A DNA stretch of 64,000 nt from Symbiodinium natans (taxonomy: Eukaryota > Sar > Dinophyceae > Suessiales > Symbiodiniaceae), in contig CAJNDS010002811.1 of assembly GCA_905221605.1 (NCBI GenBank), positions 186,001-250,000 of the forward strand, written 5' to 3'. The notes under the pieces were generated by a model. It was not told the origin of the DNA, ran no database searches, and saw nothing but the letters and a program-made list of their open reading frames with translations. Both the position numbers and the translations under genes were made by a program. Shown here piece by piece: positions 30,916 through 42,310 of the stretch. The stretch's first letter is position 1, and each line of letters starts with the position of its first letter.

Positions 30916-33737
30916 ATGGACGAAGAGTCAATCCAAATTGCGGTGCGAATTCGGCCTGTGAATCTGCCATCCCAGCAGGCTACAGCTGTAAGCTTCGTAG
31001 GCAGCACCGTCGCTGTGACTTCAGACCTCGGCACAGAGCAAACTGATGTGGACTGTATCTTGGTAGAAGCTTCTGACAAAGCAGAAGAGGCTTCCCAAGA
31101 AAGGGTTTTCCAGGCTCTGGGCAAGCCCATTGTCCAAGGGGCGCTGCAAGGCATCAGCCAAGGCGTGGTTTTCTACGGCGCAGCAGGTTCCGGAAAAACC
31201 TTCACACTGCTGGGGACAAGAGAGGAGCCTGGACTCTTGGTTCGCCTTGGGCAAGCCCTCCTGCAGCCAGATGGGCTTCCGGATCTGCAGCCTGTTGAGA
31301 CTCGCGTGTGGCACCCTGCATGACAAGGTTTTATTCATATTCGTATAGTTGCCAAAGGTCGGTGAGAGCCCTGTAAGGTTCAATGTTGTCATAGCCTATT
31401 GCTCATTGCATCCCATTGCCCATTGCATGTCAGTGATGAGAGTAAGGTTCAGCTCATTGGAGATTTTCAGTGACCAAGTTCAAGACCTGTTGGCTTCACA
31501 ATCTCTGTCAGAACGTCGAGATGCACCAGCCTTCATTCACCACCCTATCCTTGGGACCCAGGTGGTGGGCGCAACAGAGGTCCCCGTGGAGTCCTCTGAC
31601 CTTGAGGAGCTGATTGAGTTTGCTTTGAAGCGGCGCGCGCTCGGTGGCACATGCCTGCATGCATCTTCAAACAGATCCAGCCAGGCGTACTGCCTCCGGG
31701 TAGAAACCCGGGGTGCGTCCGGGCAGGAATCCACTGCAAAAGTTTGCCTTTTCGACCTTGCTGCCCCAACACTGACATCGCATCGAGAATCCTGTCCATC
31801 GCTGGCAGCTTTGAAGACCACTGTCCAGGAGCTGCAGCAAGGCATTCGACACCGTCATTTTCTTTTCGATGCCTCTCAGCTCACACTTGCACTTCGGGAT
31901 TCATTGGACGGACGGTGGCGGACCACGCTTGTGGCTACGTTGCTGGCAGGGAGCAAACATGCACTGGAATCCACAGGCACGATGCAATTTGCCCGCATGA
32001 TGCAGCAATTGCGCACTCGCCCTGTGGCCTCAAAGATGCTATCGGACCAGGTGCAACTTTTAAAGGATGAGGTCATGGAGCTGAGGAAGGAGGCAGAGTT
32101 CGGTCTGGGTGCTCAGCTGAAAGCTGTGCTGGATGATCGAACTAGTCTCATCGCAGAGCTCATGAAGCACTCGGCATCTCAATCAGAGGAACGTCGCAAA
32201 CTTGCGAGGCAGCGTGCCAAGGCGTTGGAATGGTGCGGATTGCTTCCTGGAAGCTCTGAACCTCTGCGACGGAAGGACAAGACAACACCACATCTGTTGA
32301 ACATGTCCGACGACCCCAGCCTAGCAGGCTGTTTGCTATACTTTCTTCCGCGCGGGGAGAGGACTTCTGTAGGAAGCGATCTGGATAGCACCATTGTGTT
32401 TGACGGCTTGGGTATACTGCCCAATCTCTGCAGCATCACCAACAAGGACGACATGCATGTCAGCATGACTCGCCCCGACTTCGCGCGTCGGCATGTCCTC
32501 CACAATTGCAAGATGCTGAACACTTCTGAGAGCACCATGCTTTCTCACAATGACACGATTTGCCTGGGCAGAGCTCAACTGCTTCTGCTGAAGATTCCTC
32601 TGCAGAGCAGAGAGGGCGAGGAAGACCAGAGTATACTGAGACCACTGCAAGAAGAATGCAAGCTTCCAGAGGAGTTGTCGCAGTTTCTCCCAACCCTGCA
32701 GTTGCAAGGTGACATAACTTTTGACAAAGTACTTTCTGCTTTTGAGCACTCCGACTCCTTGAAGTACGTGCAGTGCTACGTGAAGGACTTGCTTCCCAAG
32801 CTGGCACCTTCAAATGCCCTGGCTTGCTTCACAACCTTACGTGAAGCATGCTATTTGCTGGACGAGGCAAACCTAATCACCCGAGAGGTCAGGCCTCAGG
32901 ACCACATGCATTTTCAAGTAGAGTTGATTTGGGACATCGAGCGACATCCGGAGGAGGTTCTTCTGATCGGTCTGTTGAACTATGGCAACGGCACGGATGC
33001 TCCAGCCAAAGGAGCTGCAGACTGTCAGGTCCTCCACTACTGGTCTTACGGCCGCTTCTTGGAGAAGCTGGATCACATGCGAGATGTCCACCGCATGCAT
33101 TGCCAAGGACTTCAGGGTTGGACTGGGCGCGGCGACCCTTTGCAGGACCCTTGGCTGGAGAAGCTTGCCCTGGAATTTGGCCTTACCCGTTTGCATCATT
33201 TGACTGTGCTTGTGGAAGTTGTTCACTTGGTATATGTGTATTTCGAAAGGCCCCAGTCACCAAGGCCCAGCACAGCTGTGCTTCGGCAGCACCTGCTAAC
33301 CAAGAGCTGGTCGTGCAAGCAGGCAGGGTGTTCTTGAAGAGCCCTGATAAATCCCGATATACTGTTTTAAGAACCTCAACAAGGGGTACCATGTCTATCC
33401 ATTACTCGACTTACGGAAACTCAACGCAACAAACTAGATGCTGCTAGAGATGGTGTTGGGCAGATCGTTTCTGGGTTCGGGCCAGGAGCAGAGGCATGAA
33501 GTGCGGAAGGCGGTGCCAGAAACCGAGGAGCTGAAGGTCCTGAAGAGCCGAATCGCTGAGCTCGTCCAGGAGGTGGAAGACAAGAACGCTGAACTGGAAG
33601 AGAAGACTCAAATCGTGGGCCAACTCAAGGAGCAGATGGCCCAGATCATACCCCTCGTGGGCGGATTCGCCCCCGAAGCTGCCGAGAGGCTCATTCTGGA
33701 GCAGCCCGAGCCTGAGAGCCTTGCTTGCACTTTATAA
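30916..33737 (+). CDS. Kinesin-3-like protein with FHA domain and degenerate motor
   Basis: Microtubule-associated kinesin-family protein. ATG at 30916 opens IQIAVRIRPVN, the usual kinesin start. The P-loop G-A-A-G-S-G-K-T is at residues 88-95. A short intron (about 31270-31430) separates this from the main exon (about 31432 to 33300), which carries VRFSSLEIFSDQVQDLL, a region matching switch I (SSNRSSQA), one matching switch II (CLFDLAAPT), then FDASQLTLALRDSLDG and MQFARMMQQLR (end of motor). Next come a coiled coil (about 32050-32240) and an FHA domain (about 32290-32600; PHLLNMSDDPSLAGCLLYF, DFARRHVL, DTICLG), as in KIF1/KIF13. A final exon (about 33438-33737) is coiled coil (KVLKSRIAELVQEVEDKNAE). 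The usual SSRSH and DLAGSE residues are not conserved, so ATP hydrolysis may be lost. Confidence 0.85.
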
Positions 33738-33808
33738 GTTGCGCTCTCTGATCTTTGCTGCACCTTTTTGAAGTTTCACTTTAAACACCAACCGGCCGCA
33801 CGAAACAC

Positions 33809-34712
33809 ATGATGACTTGTTCTGAAGATTGCAATATGAGCTCGTCATTTGCAATCGCGCACATTTTGCATTCCAGGGCACCTTGCAGCAAAGAGAAGCA
33901 CGACTCGCAGCCCAGCGACACGGAGCATTCCTGCACCATGACAGTATCTGCGTCGTCGGAAGGGGGCGCTGGATTAGGTGACGTTCGTGACTCCGAGCGG
34001 TCCCGCGGCTTTCGTGTGGACAACTTTGGCACCTCAAAAGGTACTACCAGCGGTGCTGCCATGTTAAGCCAGTCCAGCTTAACCCCACCTCACTACTACC
34101 GGGACTTGCGCAGATGACGAATTAGAAGACCTACTTTTGTTGTTTCACAGGCGTTTGCTAGTATGTGAATAGGACGAATTCAGCAGTGCTGCCTGCCTGA
34201 AACAGAATGGCAACAGAATGCAACGGAGGTTCTAGCAGCGAGATGCGCATTTCTAGGTGATGTGCAAAAGCTGTGCTGCCTTTCCTGTTTTGCAGAGTTG
34301 CTTGCAATTGCATGTTGCGTTCCCTGCTCTGTAGGTTCGAGGTGTTGCATTGAATCGAGGCACCGCCGGGACCAAGCGAAGTTCGCGCACAGCATCAACC
34401 AGCTCTTCGGTCCCCTGGCCATGCATGTCTCAATGAGTCTCCAGTACTGGCCTCCAGACCTTAGTTGATCTAGATCTAACACGAGTGCAGTCACTTCAGG
34501 TGATTAGTGAGCATAGTGTCCGGCGACCCTGGGCCTGTCTCGATCCTGCAAAAAGCCCCGAGTTTCAAGAACAAGCCAGAAGTGCAAGCAGCGGAAGCAC
34601 CCAAATGGCTTTGTTGAAGCACACGCAGCTTCAGGAATCTCGAAGTGACGCAGCTGTCTCTGAGGGCAGCCGCCACTCGTCTCAGCGCATGCCGCATTTT
34701 CTTGAAAAGTAG
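33809..34712 (+). CDS. Hypothetical protein, 3 or so exons
   Basis: Three + strand pieces. About 33880-34060 is polar and Ser-rich (SKEKHDSQPSDTEH, SSEGGAGLGDVRDSERS). About 34345-34430 reads RHRRDQAKFAHSINQLFGPL. About 34555-34712 reads EFQEQARSASSGSTQMALLK, then HFLEK and a TAG. Low-complexity serine/glutamine composition suggests a disordered protein. No family assigned. It starts only about 70 nt after the kinesin stop, so some of it could be further kinesin exons. A - strand frame over 33781-34062 is an equally long alternative. Confidence 0.4.
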
Positions 34713-34990
34713 TTACATGCATTGCTGGTGGCAAATTACTTAGCCACTTGTTCGTTCCTTGTTCGCTGAATCTACTCGCAAATAGCCAGAAATACCCACA
34801 CACCCACAGCCAAAGCTTGATCAGCACAGTAGGTTAAGAGGCAGAGAAAGACCATGCATATCCTGTAATTGCACGAACACTTTAAGACTGCTGTCTTGCC
34901 TTTGCTTCAGCGCATGTCGGCCTGGCTAAAGGGCCTGGCCAGCACAGCCGCAGCCTCAGGAAAGTCAAAAGCATGAAGGGTTAGGTCAGA

Positions 34991-36190
34991 ATGTTCTGCG
35001 ACGTGGGTGCGAATTCCCTCCCCATAAGTATGGCCCACACACCCCTCCTTCCCCCTGTGAGCATGGTGGTTTGTGAGGGCTATCGACTTCTACCTGGTGA
35101 CACTTCGCCAGAGCCAAGATCTGCCAGGCAGCATGACTTCTGGCTGTCCATCCAGGAAGTCTTGGCTGAACTGGGTGCGAGGACAAAGGTCTCTGTCTTA
35201 TGTGAACCTGTGAACAGGGTACTGGGAACCAAAAGCTGAAGATAGCTGAAGTCCCACTCCCGGACCTGAAGCCTGGATAAGACTAGCCACGGAAATTGCA
35301 TCGGTGAGTCAATGCCGTTGAATCCTGGTGGGCTGCAAGTTTTGATGGGTTTCCATGTTGGGGGTGTTCATCCTTCATCCCGATTCTGCATCATCAAGAA
35401 TCGGTCTAGATACAACACTCACGCCAGTAGCGGAGGTCGGCCAAAGTGCTACCCGCAGATGGCCCGAGTCAGAGGAGCCTGCACTTCAGTGCACATGCCG
35501 TGCTTGGCTGTGATGTGGTAGTTCTGGGCTGGTTCAGGATCCCCGGCGCAGGGGCCAAGAGCTAAGATCACCACCCTGGCGATCACAAGATGTGATGGTT
35601 GCGTGACACTGGGAGAGACAGCGCACCCCCGCGGTCAGGATATTGTGCAGTTCATGTCCCACATCTTCTACACTGAAGAGGGCAGCACCTGGGGCTGCAT
35701 GCATCTGAATGCTGCGTCCTCTAAGTCTTATCTAGCACGTCCAAGCTGATGATGCTGGCACACTGTGGGATTTGGGCACGACTGCGTGGGTGAGTGAGAC
35801 TCACATACACGCTAAGGGAAGCACCAGGTGAGTGTGAAGCTGATCCGTCTAGGCGCTGCATGAACCACTGCACCTCTGTTGCAGGCCATGACCCCATGAT
35901 CAACGTACCCCCGTGTGTGCTCGGAGGATCATTGGCGGGCCATTGTTCGGTCTTCTGCCACACAGAGGAGACGGGCATTTGCGCATTTGCTGTTCACGCG
36001 CCAAATCACCCAGGCATTTTCATGGCTTCAGCGCATCTCGCTTCAGCATTGGCTCTCGCCCAGACAGATAGGTCAGGGTGAGCTGAGGTGGAGCATGCGA
36101 GTTCCATCTAGTGACAGCGCGCAGCCATGGGATCCTTCCTCCCCAGCGGCCATGTTGCATGTTCTGCAAGCTGCTGATGCATCTTGGTAA
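34991..36190 (+). CDS. Hypothetical protein, several exons
   Basis: Exon-like + frames. About 35060-35230 reads VVCEGYRLLPGDTSPEPRSA and then QEVLAELGARTKVSVLCEP. About 35552-35720, after GCGCAG, reads AKITTLAITRCDGCVTLGET and then GQDIVQFMSHIFYTEEGSTW. About 35915-36190 reads SEDHWRAIVRSSATQRRRAF, LLFTRQITQAFSWLQRI and ends ADASW*. The middle exon is the best supported because its frame is clean from an AG acceptor into a conserved-looking segment. No family was recognised; the last exon is Arg/Gln-rich and helical. Joins are inferred. Confidence 0.45.
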
Positions 36191-36385
36191 CACTTGGCAA
36201 CATCAACTATAGTTGGGAGGCAATCATAGCAGATCGAATTTGGATTAACACATTCCCAGCCATCAGTTTGTTCCCACAGCTTCTTTTGCTGTGGATGTGA
36301 TGAGGTTACAAAGCACCAGAACAAGGTGATTCTGCGAAATGCATCCAGCTGGAGGCAGGAGTCGTAAAAGGTCTACTGTGTTCCG

Positions 36386-39375
36386 TTGCTGCGGGCTGCT
36401 TTCGCTCACCGGCACAACTCCAGGCAGCTTTTGGAGCTGGCCGATGGCCTTGGGCAGACGCCCCATGCCCTGAACGCCTGCACTCTCTTGCATCGCTTAG
36501 CGAGGGCTGTGGTTCGTGAAGGCAGGGGTCTGTCAGAACGCGCCCGCCTCCTGCGCAGCCTGGGTGCAAAATGTGCAGATAGTTGCAGATGTTGCAGGCA
36601 TGAGCTGACAGAACGCTTGTCCTGGCAAGGGACTTGCCTGCGTGGGAGCCAAGGTAGCCTGGAGCCCTTTCAGAGATTGCTGGATAGAATTTTGCGGTTG
36701 GTTCCCGACCTCAACAACATGGAGTTAACCAATTGCTTGTGGGCCCTCGCCACGCTGGAAGCATCAGACACAGAAGCAGAAACTGCTCTTCTTACGCAAC
36801 TTACGGCGCCAAGGCAGCAAACAATATCAGGCAGAGCGTAGGAATTGTTCGTGTCTTTCGTGTTCGTGGTCTTTGAAACGAAGCAGAATCTAAAGCTTGG
36901 TGGGCATTGTCCTTCTACTTTGCGTTTCTCACCTCTCAGGCGGGATGTGCCAAGTATCTCGACAGCTTCGAGCCGCGAAACTTAGCCTTGTCTGCTTGGG
37001 CACTCGCCAAAGTGGGCTTTGTGGACAAGGCTTGGTGCCGTCTGTGGGCAGAAGAGGTGAGCCAAAGGCTCTCTACCTTTGAAACTCGGGATATGACAAA
37101 TGTGATTTGGGCCTTCGCCACTGTGCACTGGCGCGACGAGCGTTTCTTGGGAAGGTTCTGCAAGGCAAGGCATGAAGGGCTTTTGGTTGTTTTGGTTGGG
37201 CACAAAGTGACGGGTGACTGGGTAGTTTGGAACATGAGTTCCTTCACCATGTCAGAAACAGTGGAGGAAGTTGAGATCAAAGCGGAGTGCTACTCACCTC
37301 AAGATATCGGAAACACTCTTTGGGCTCTGGCCACTCTTTCATGGAGGAGTGATGCCGCGTTGGCGGCCATCAGCAAGCGTTGCTTTGAAACTGCGGTTAG
37401 TTTTGACCAGCAGAATCTCTCGATATCCCTCTGGAGCTACGCAACCCTTGGCTACAAGACCATGTGCCTCGTTCACAAATTTTCGAGTGCATTGGTCGGA
37501 GCCTCATTCAGGGTGTGCCGCCAAATGATAGCACAAATGTTGCCCATGCCAGGAATTTGTTTCATCATATGACCCAGCTCATCACCGAGCGTATCAAGAC
37601 CTTTGCATCTCAGGGCATTGCGAATGTGGTCTGGGCTCTGGCAAAATTTCAGTTCCAGCAAAAATGCTTGTTGATGACGATCGCAGAAGAAGCCCCGCCA
37701 CGGCTGGATGAGTTCGACCCACAGCATCTTTCCATCCTCGCCTGGGCTTACGCGACCCTTGAGTTTCCGAACCGGCCTCTTCTCACTGCATTGTGCCAGG
37801 CAGCTGTGCGAAAGATGGACATCTTCAACGCGCAGCACATGGCCAACATGACCTGGGCGATGGCAACCCTGGCCCACAAGGCCAAGACCTTGGCATGGCC
37901 TCAGCATCACTCGGCATCACCCTGTTTGTTTTTTGGAATCTTGCGCTTTTTTTGGCGGCCAGGATGAGCGCTACCTGCAAGTCCTTGCTGCCAAGGCCAT
38001 GGAGCAGGCGGGGACACAAGAAAGCGGGAGGGGAAGGCATCCATTCATATGGAACAAGGCAGGAGCTCCCGTTCTTCCAAGGTCGCGAGCTTCAACCCGC
38101 AGGAGTGCTCGAACTTGGTCTGGGCATTTGCTCTGCTCACTTTCCGACACGACCCGCTCCTGAAGGCAGGAGAGCTCGACATAGCTCGGAGCTGCATGCA
38201 TTCGTTGTCAGTCTTCGCTGCAGTCTCGCGAGAATGTGAAGCACATACATGTTGCACGAATGCAGTGATTTCCGGAAGGCGCTCAGCATCCGCTCCCAGG
38301 AAATTGTTTCTGACCCTTGCCTGGCATACGGAGAAATGCCTCGTGTGGATAGGCCCGCTGTGGAATGCGAAGACGGCACACTGCGGCACATGTTTTCATA
38401 TGTTTTCATATGTTTGCTGAGGCGTTCATCCCCCAAAACTTGGGAAACACGGCCTGGGCATACAACCGCTTGGGCTACCGGGACGAGAGGTTGATGAAGT
38501 GCCTGGTAAGCGAAGCAGCTGGAAGACTCCACGAGTGTGCGGGGCAAGAGATCCTTGATCTGATTGAGTCCATATCTACGGGTGGCTATGAAGATGCCGT
38601 GCAAGGACCGCAGTGGAGCTTGCTTGTGACCTGGGCTGGGCAGAAGTATGACTCCGTCGAGAAGTTTGTGAAGATATCCAGTGATATGCCGCTGGGTCTT
38701 CGCAAGCTGTCGGACTTTGATCGCGCACTAGCTGTCCAAGACTACCGAGACCACATGGCTAGCTTCAGCTTGGTTGGCCTTGGCTTTACCTACACTTCCA
38801 AGTTGCTGCGCGAGATTGGTGTCGTTTTATTGGAGGGTTCCCAACGGGAGCATTGGCAGATCCAGTCGCAAGCTGCCGCAGCGAGGATCACTGGGACAGG
38901 GAATAACTCCGATGTGACCAAGAACACTGAGGCACAGGAAGGGTTGAAAGTGTGCCGCACCGTCTGCGTCTACCGCTTCGACCTGCAGGCTGTGACCGGG
39001 CAGGTCAGGACCGTAGGGCCGACAGCTGTGACCAGTGGACCGGCTTCTGAGGCTTTTGAGCTGGGGCTTTTCTCGGCTATCTTGAGGCATCCACGAGGTG
39101 GAGATGGTGAGTTTCAGGCACTCCAGGCATGTGCGCGCTCCTGTCTGGACGATTTGGGCTGCAATCCGATTGGGGCTCCTCCCCTTGATGGATCTGCTGT
39201 CGAGGGCGAGCTCTGGCTTCATGTCTCCGAGGTCCCCTGCCTGTCTTGCGTTGGTGCAATGGCCCAGTTTCGGAAGATGTTTCCAGACATTAAACTCCAC
39301 ATTGCTTTCAACCTGGGACGACAGCCATCACAAGATGGCGCCGCAGCGTCTCTCCAGGACCGAGATTTGTGTTGA
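36386..39375 (+). CDS. WA-x-A helical-repeat (OPR/FASTK-like) protein fused to a C-terminal deaminase-fold domain
   Basis: Predicted organelle-type RNA-binding repeat protein with a possible nucleotide deaminase at its C-terminus. Roughly ten repeats of about 35-38 residues follow F-x-P-Q-x-L-x-N-x-x-WA-x-A-x-L; examples are ELTNCLWALATL (about 36725), NLALSAWALAKVGF (about 36982), DMTNVIWAFATV, DIGNTLWALATL, GIANVVWALAKF, HLSILAWAYATL, HMANMTWAMATL, ECSNLVWAFALL and NLGNTAWAYNRL (about 38440). Exons run about 36386-36840, 36940-37170, 37285-37480, 37560-37890, 37963-38010, 38080-38165 and 38412-39375. The final exon continues past the repeats into a segment with GDGEFQALQACA (39100-39135) and ELWLHVSEVPCLSCVGAMAQ (39208 to about 39267). 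The spacing and PCxxC pair match the zinc site of the cytidine deaminase fold, except that the usual HxE is DGE. No RAP domain is visible. No ATG start was found; the frame simply opens near 36386. Confidence 0.75.
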
Positions 39376-39379
39376 ACCG

Positions 39380-39600
39380 GTTCGACCTCAAAGCTTATGT
39401 GACTGGCCTGAGTCTTACTTTTGAAGTGTCCGTAATAAGAGCATGGGCTGGACCTTAAATCAATCCTCTAAGAAACGTGAGTAGTGGTACCGTATGTGAC
39501 GATATGGCGAAAGATGCCATCAAATGGCTTGTGTCGCATTGTTTTGCTTCTTGGCTCTCTCCTCACTCGTACTTGCCTGAACCTACCTAGTTACGCATGC
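39380..39600. other. Spacer after the repeat-deaminase gene
   Basis: No exon-like frame seen. Confidence 0.4.
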
Positions 39601-39601
39601 G

Positions 39602-41700
39602 GTGTTTGTGGCTACAAGCGAGAAGCTTGAAGTTCGAATGCCTCTGTTGGCTTTGTGGGGTCATGATCAGGGTGCAGAGGCCCTTCGCCTTGTCCTCGGT
39701 CCTCAAGGGATTAGGTTGTATGACCATGCGAATATGTTTACAGAAGCAGAAGGCGTTCACCAACGAGAGAAACGTCAAGCGTGATTCTGGCGGGGCATCC
39801 GCCAAACGTAGAAATTGTCTCGTCTTGCGACTGAACCTCATGGCACAAGCGGATTTCTAGGAACTTCCATGAAATTGCAGACCTGGAAGCCTGTAAGTAG
39901 CTCTATCATCTAACGACCCCTGCAAAGGGCAACGGCAGCTCTGCGCCTCCAGCACGCCGAGACCGCTAAGTTCTGGGAAAGAGGTCTTGCGTCCCCGACT
40001 ACGAGCACGTGCCGTTCGCCGTCACGAACATCACCTCCGCGAGCCACAGGTCGTCAAACTTGCTCCCACTCTATATACCATAACATACCAGTTACGGCGA
40101 TCGCACCATGGAAACCAGGAGCAGGCTTCTGTAAGCTGTGTGAAAGGCTTCAGGAAGTCCACCTTGCGCTCTCCACAGCCTCGCGAAGCCCGGCGAAGCC
40201 CATCCTGTGCTGGGCATGCCTCGGTGAAAAGTCACGTGCGGCCTCGGAGCACATTGTATACCCAAATTGTAGCGATGCGTGTGCTGTTGTACGTGCGCCT
40301 GCCAACTTGACTCTCGGCGCACAGTGGCAGGACGGCACCGCCAAAGCTGGTGCAAAGCTCCTCAGATAGATGGACTTGCGGCGCGTAAACACAAATCTAT
40401 ATATGTATGCCACGGCGCACCTGGTGAATTGCTTTCTGTGCCAATGTCGTTGCTGCTGAGGTACCAGCCTCACGAAAGAGCTTCGGCTGAGATAGCAATT
40501 TACTGGAGTTCCTGTGGCGACTCTGTGGTTCTGCACAAGAGGTGCAGTACTCCGAGAGGAAACACTTGCGCAAAATTGAACCAAGGCTCTGTGAGCTTCG
40601 GACCTGGTGAGAGCATGAAGAGCTTTGATATCGAGCTGAGACTTGGTCCACCTTAAACCACAATTTAAGCTGCCCCAGATACCAGACCCAGGCCAAGAGC
40701 GTTGTCAACCAATTTCGGCCAAGGATCGATGATGACAATTTCGACACCACCTTGGATTTCAAGGTCATCCTCAGCAACGCGCAAGGTTGCACCATTCAGA
40801 AAGACCTGATCCTTGGCTTCATCGGGAGGTGTGCAAGGGACAGACACCAGATCGAAGTTTGTTTGTCAGTTTTCCGCGAGACTCGTCGAAGGAGCATATG
40901 CCAAGTCCTGATTTTCGACAACGACTTGTTTCCCTCCAGCGCCACTTGGTTGCAACCCTCACGCGTAACAGTTGCTTCAGGGCTGCATGAAAGTTGGCGT
41001 TTTTTGTCGTTTGTCCTTCCCTTTGCTTATTCCGGGTTGGATCGATGTGGACTGTGAGTAGCAGCGAGTCTCGGCGTGTCGTGCGACTCAGGAGTTTCGC
41101 GAACATCTCCACGATATACAGAATGTGCAAGAAGACGCCTGGCATGCATGCCGGGGCTCGAGAACACATGCGGCATGTGAAAAACAAGTCTCGGAGCCAA
41201 ACTGAGTGCAGAATTGTGGCAGTCCGCACGGGGTAAGGAGCAGAGTGAATGGTCTTTCTCTACTAGGGCCCTAGGGGGATGGCGAGATTGGGCAGGGGTG
41301 TGGGGCCGGAGGGCTTGGTTTTGTGGCTCGGTGGCTTTTTCTTGGCTTTGCCGGTTCCGTGTTTTTTGTTGGCGTTTCTTGGCTGCGCTTTGCCTCGCCG
41401 TTTTGCAGCTTCTTGGGTGTGTTGGCTTCAAGGGGGGCGGGGGGTGGGGGGCCTTGCATGTATACCTGACAGCACACATGTCACATGCACATAGGACACG
41501 TGATCTCGAGGGCTGCATTGGCTTGCGATGTTCGACATGAGGAAGAGCTGCACCAAATCGGATTCCGATTGCTGTGGGCCTTCATGCGTTTTACATTTCG
41601 ACACGTGCCTACCATCTGGTGGAAGTCGATAGTGGCTGTGTTCTTGGCCCAGCTGCTGGGACGAATAGACATGCGCAGTAGCTCTTGTCACCTTCACGCC
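39602..41700 (+). CDS. Calx-beta domain protein, possibly a Na+/Ca2+ exchanger (partial)
   Basis: Calx-beta repeats are Ca2+-binding folds in the cytosolic loop of NCX exchangers and in adhesion proteins. Seen here: DGTAKAG at 40331-40350 (a typical first Calx-beta turn), then exon about 40430-40637 ending SVSFGPGESMKSFDIE, then exon 40724 to about 40800 reading IDDDNFDTTLDFKVILSNAQ. The two join in frame through an 86-nt intron with a GA donor (40638-40723). An exon near 40893-40940 reads CQVLIFDNDLFPS, fitting the start of the next Calx-beta strand. An exon at about 41520-41690 reads RLLWAFMRFTFRHVPTIWWK followed by a hydrophobic SIVAVFLAQLLG, which would fit the post-loop region of NCX. 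An earlier frame (about 39602-39781, RMPLLALWGHDQGAEALRL) may be part of it. The alpha repeats of NCX were not found, so the transporter call is tentative. Confidence 0.5.
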
Positions 41701-41886
41701 GTGGGAAGTGTGCAGAGTGACGGGGCAAGAAAAGCAGAGGCTGGGCAATGCATACTACTTGATGACTATCTACCTCAAGGCAGGTATGTTGATGAGCCAG
41801 GTCACGAGACAGTAGACTGGATCATTGCATCCACGAGGTCTACATGGTAGACGTTTGCCTCAATGAAACTCGGCCCAGCATGTGGG

Positions 41887-41925
41887 GGGGGGGGGGGGTG
41901 GGCGGGGGGGGCACTGGGGGCAATG
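41887..41925. repeat. Poly-G tract
   Basis: G runs at about 41884-41907, broken by single T/C bases, in the spacer 41700-42990. A + frame about 41940-42024 (RPASKVKDESTLESDW) is a possible isolated exon. Nothing else is visible there. Confidence 0.85.
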
Positions 41926-42288
41926 TCTTGCAGTCCCGCAGGGGCGCACGTATTCGTCCGGCCTCCAAGGTTAAGGATGAGTCAACTTTGGAGAGCGACT
42001 GGTTTGCAACCGGCGGACACTTGTAGCCTCCAAAAGACACTACCCGTGGGGACATCATGGGACATCCCAAGTTGCACCCAGGACTCCTGGTCCCAGGAAG
42101 CCGTGGTCTCACAGCTGCCGTCCTGGGCCTGTGTTGGCTCCACGTCTGAAATTGTTGTCCACTGAGTTCACTGCATCCTTCGCCGAGATTTACATGCTTT
42201 CATACTTTAACACTCTTTAATCTTTAATTTAAACGCTGTCAGCTCAGGGTCCTCCCGAACTTCATCCTGGCCACTTGGCTGGCACATG

Positions 42289-42310
42289 CCCCCCCCCCCC
42301 CCCTCCCCCG
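42289..42310. repeat. Poly-C tract
   Basis: C run of about 14 followed by TCCCCC, in a stretch with no supported gene (42180-42990). Confidence 0.85.

Noticed and set aside
31320-31350. Stop codons between the two kinesin open frames suggesting a broken gene
   Set aside because: An intron (about 31270-31430) explains them; motor motifs continue in order on both sides.
40397-40847. Long minus-strand open frames over the Calx-beta exons
   Set aside because: The plus strand gives recognisable Calx-beta motifs and an in-frame splice; the minus frames have no family.
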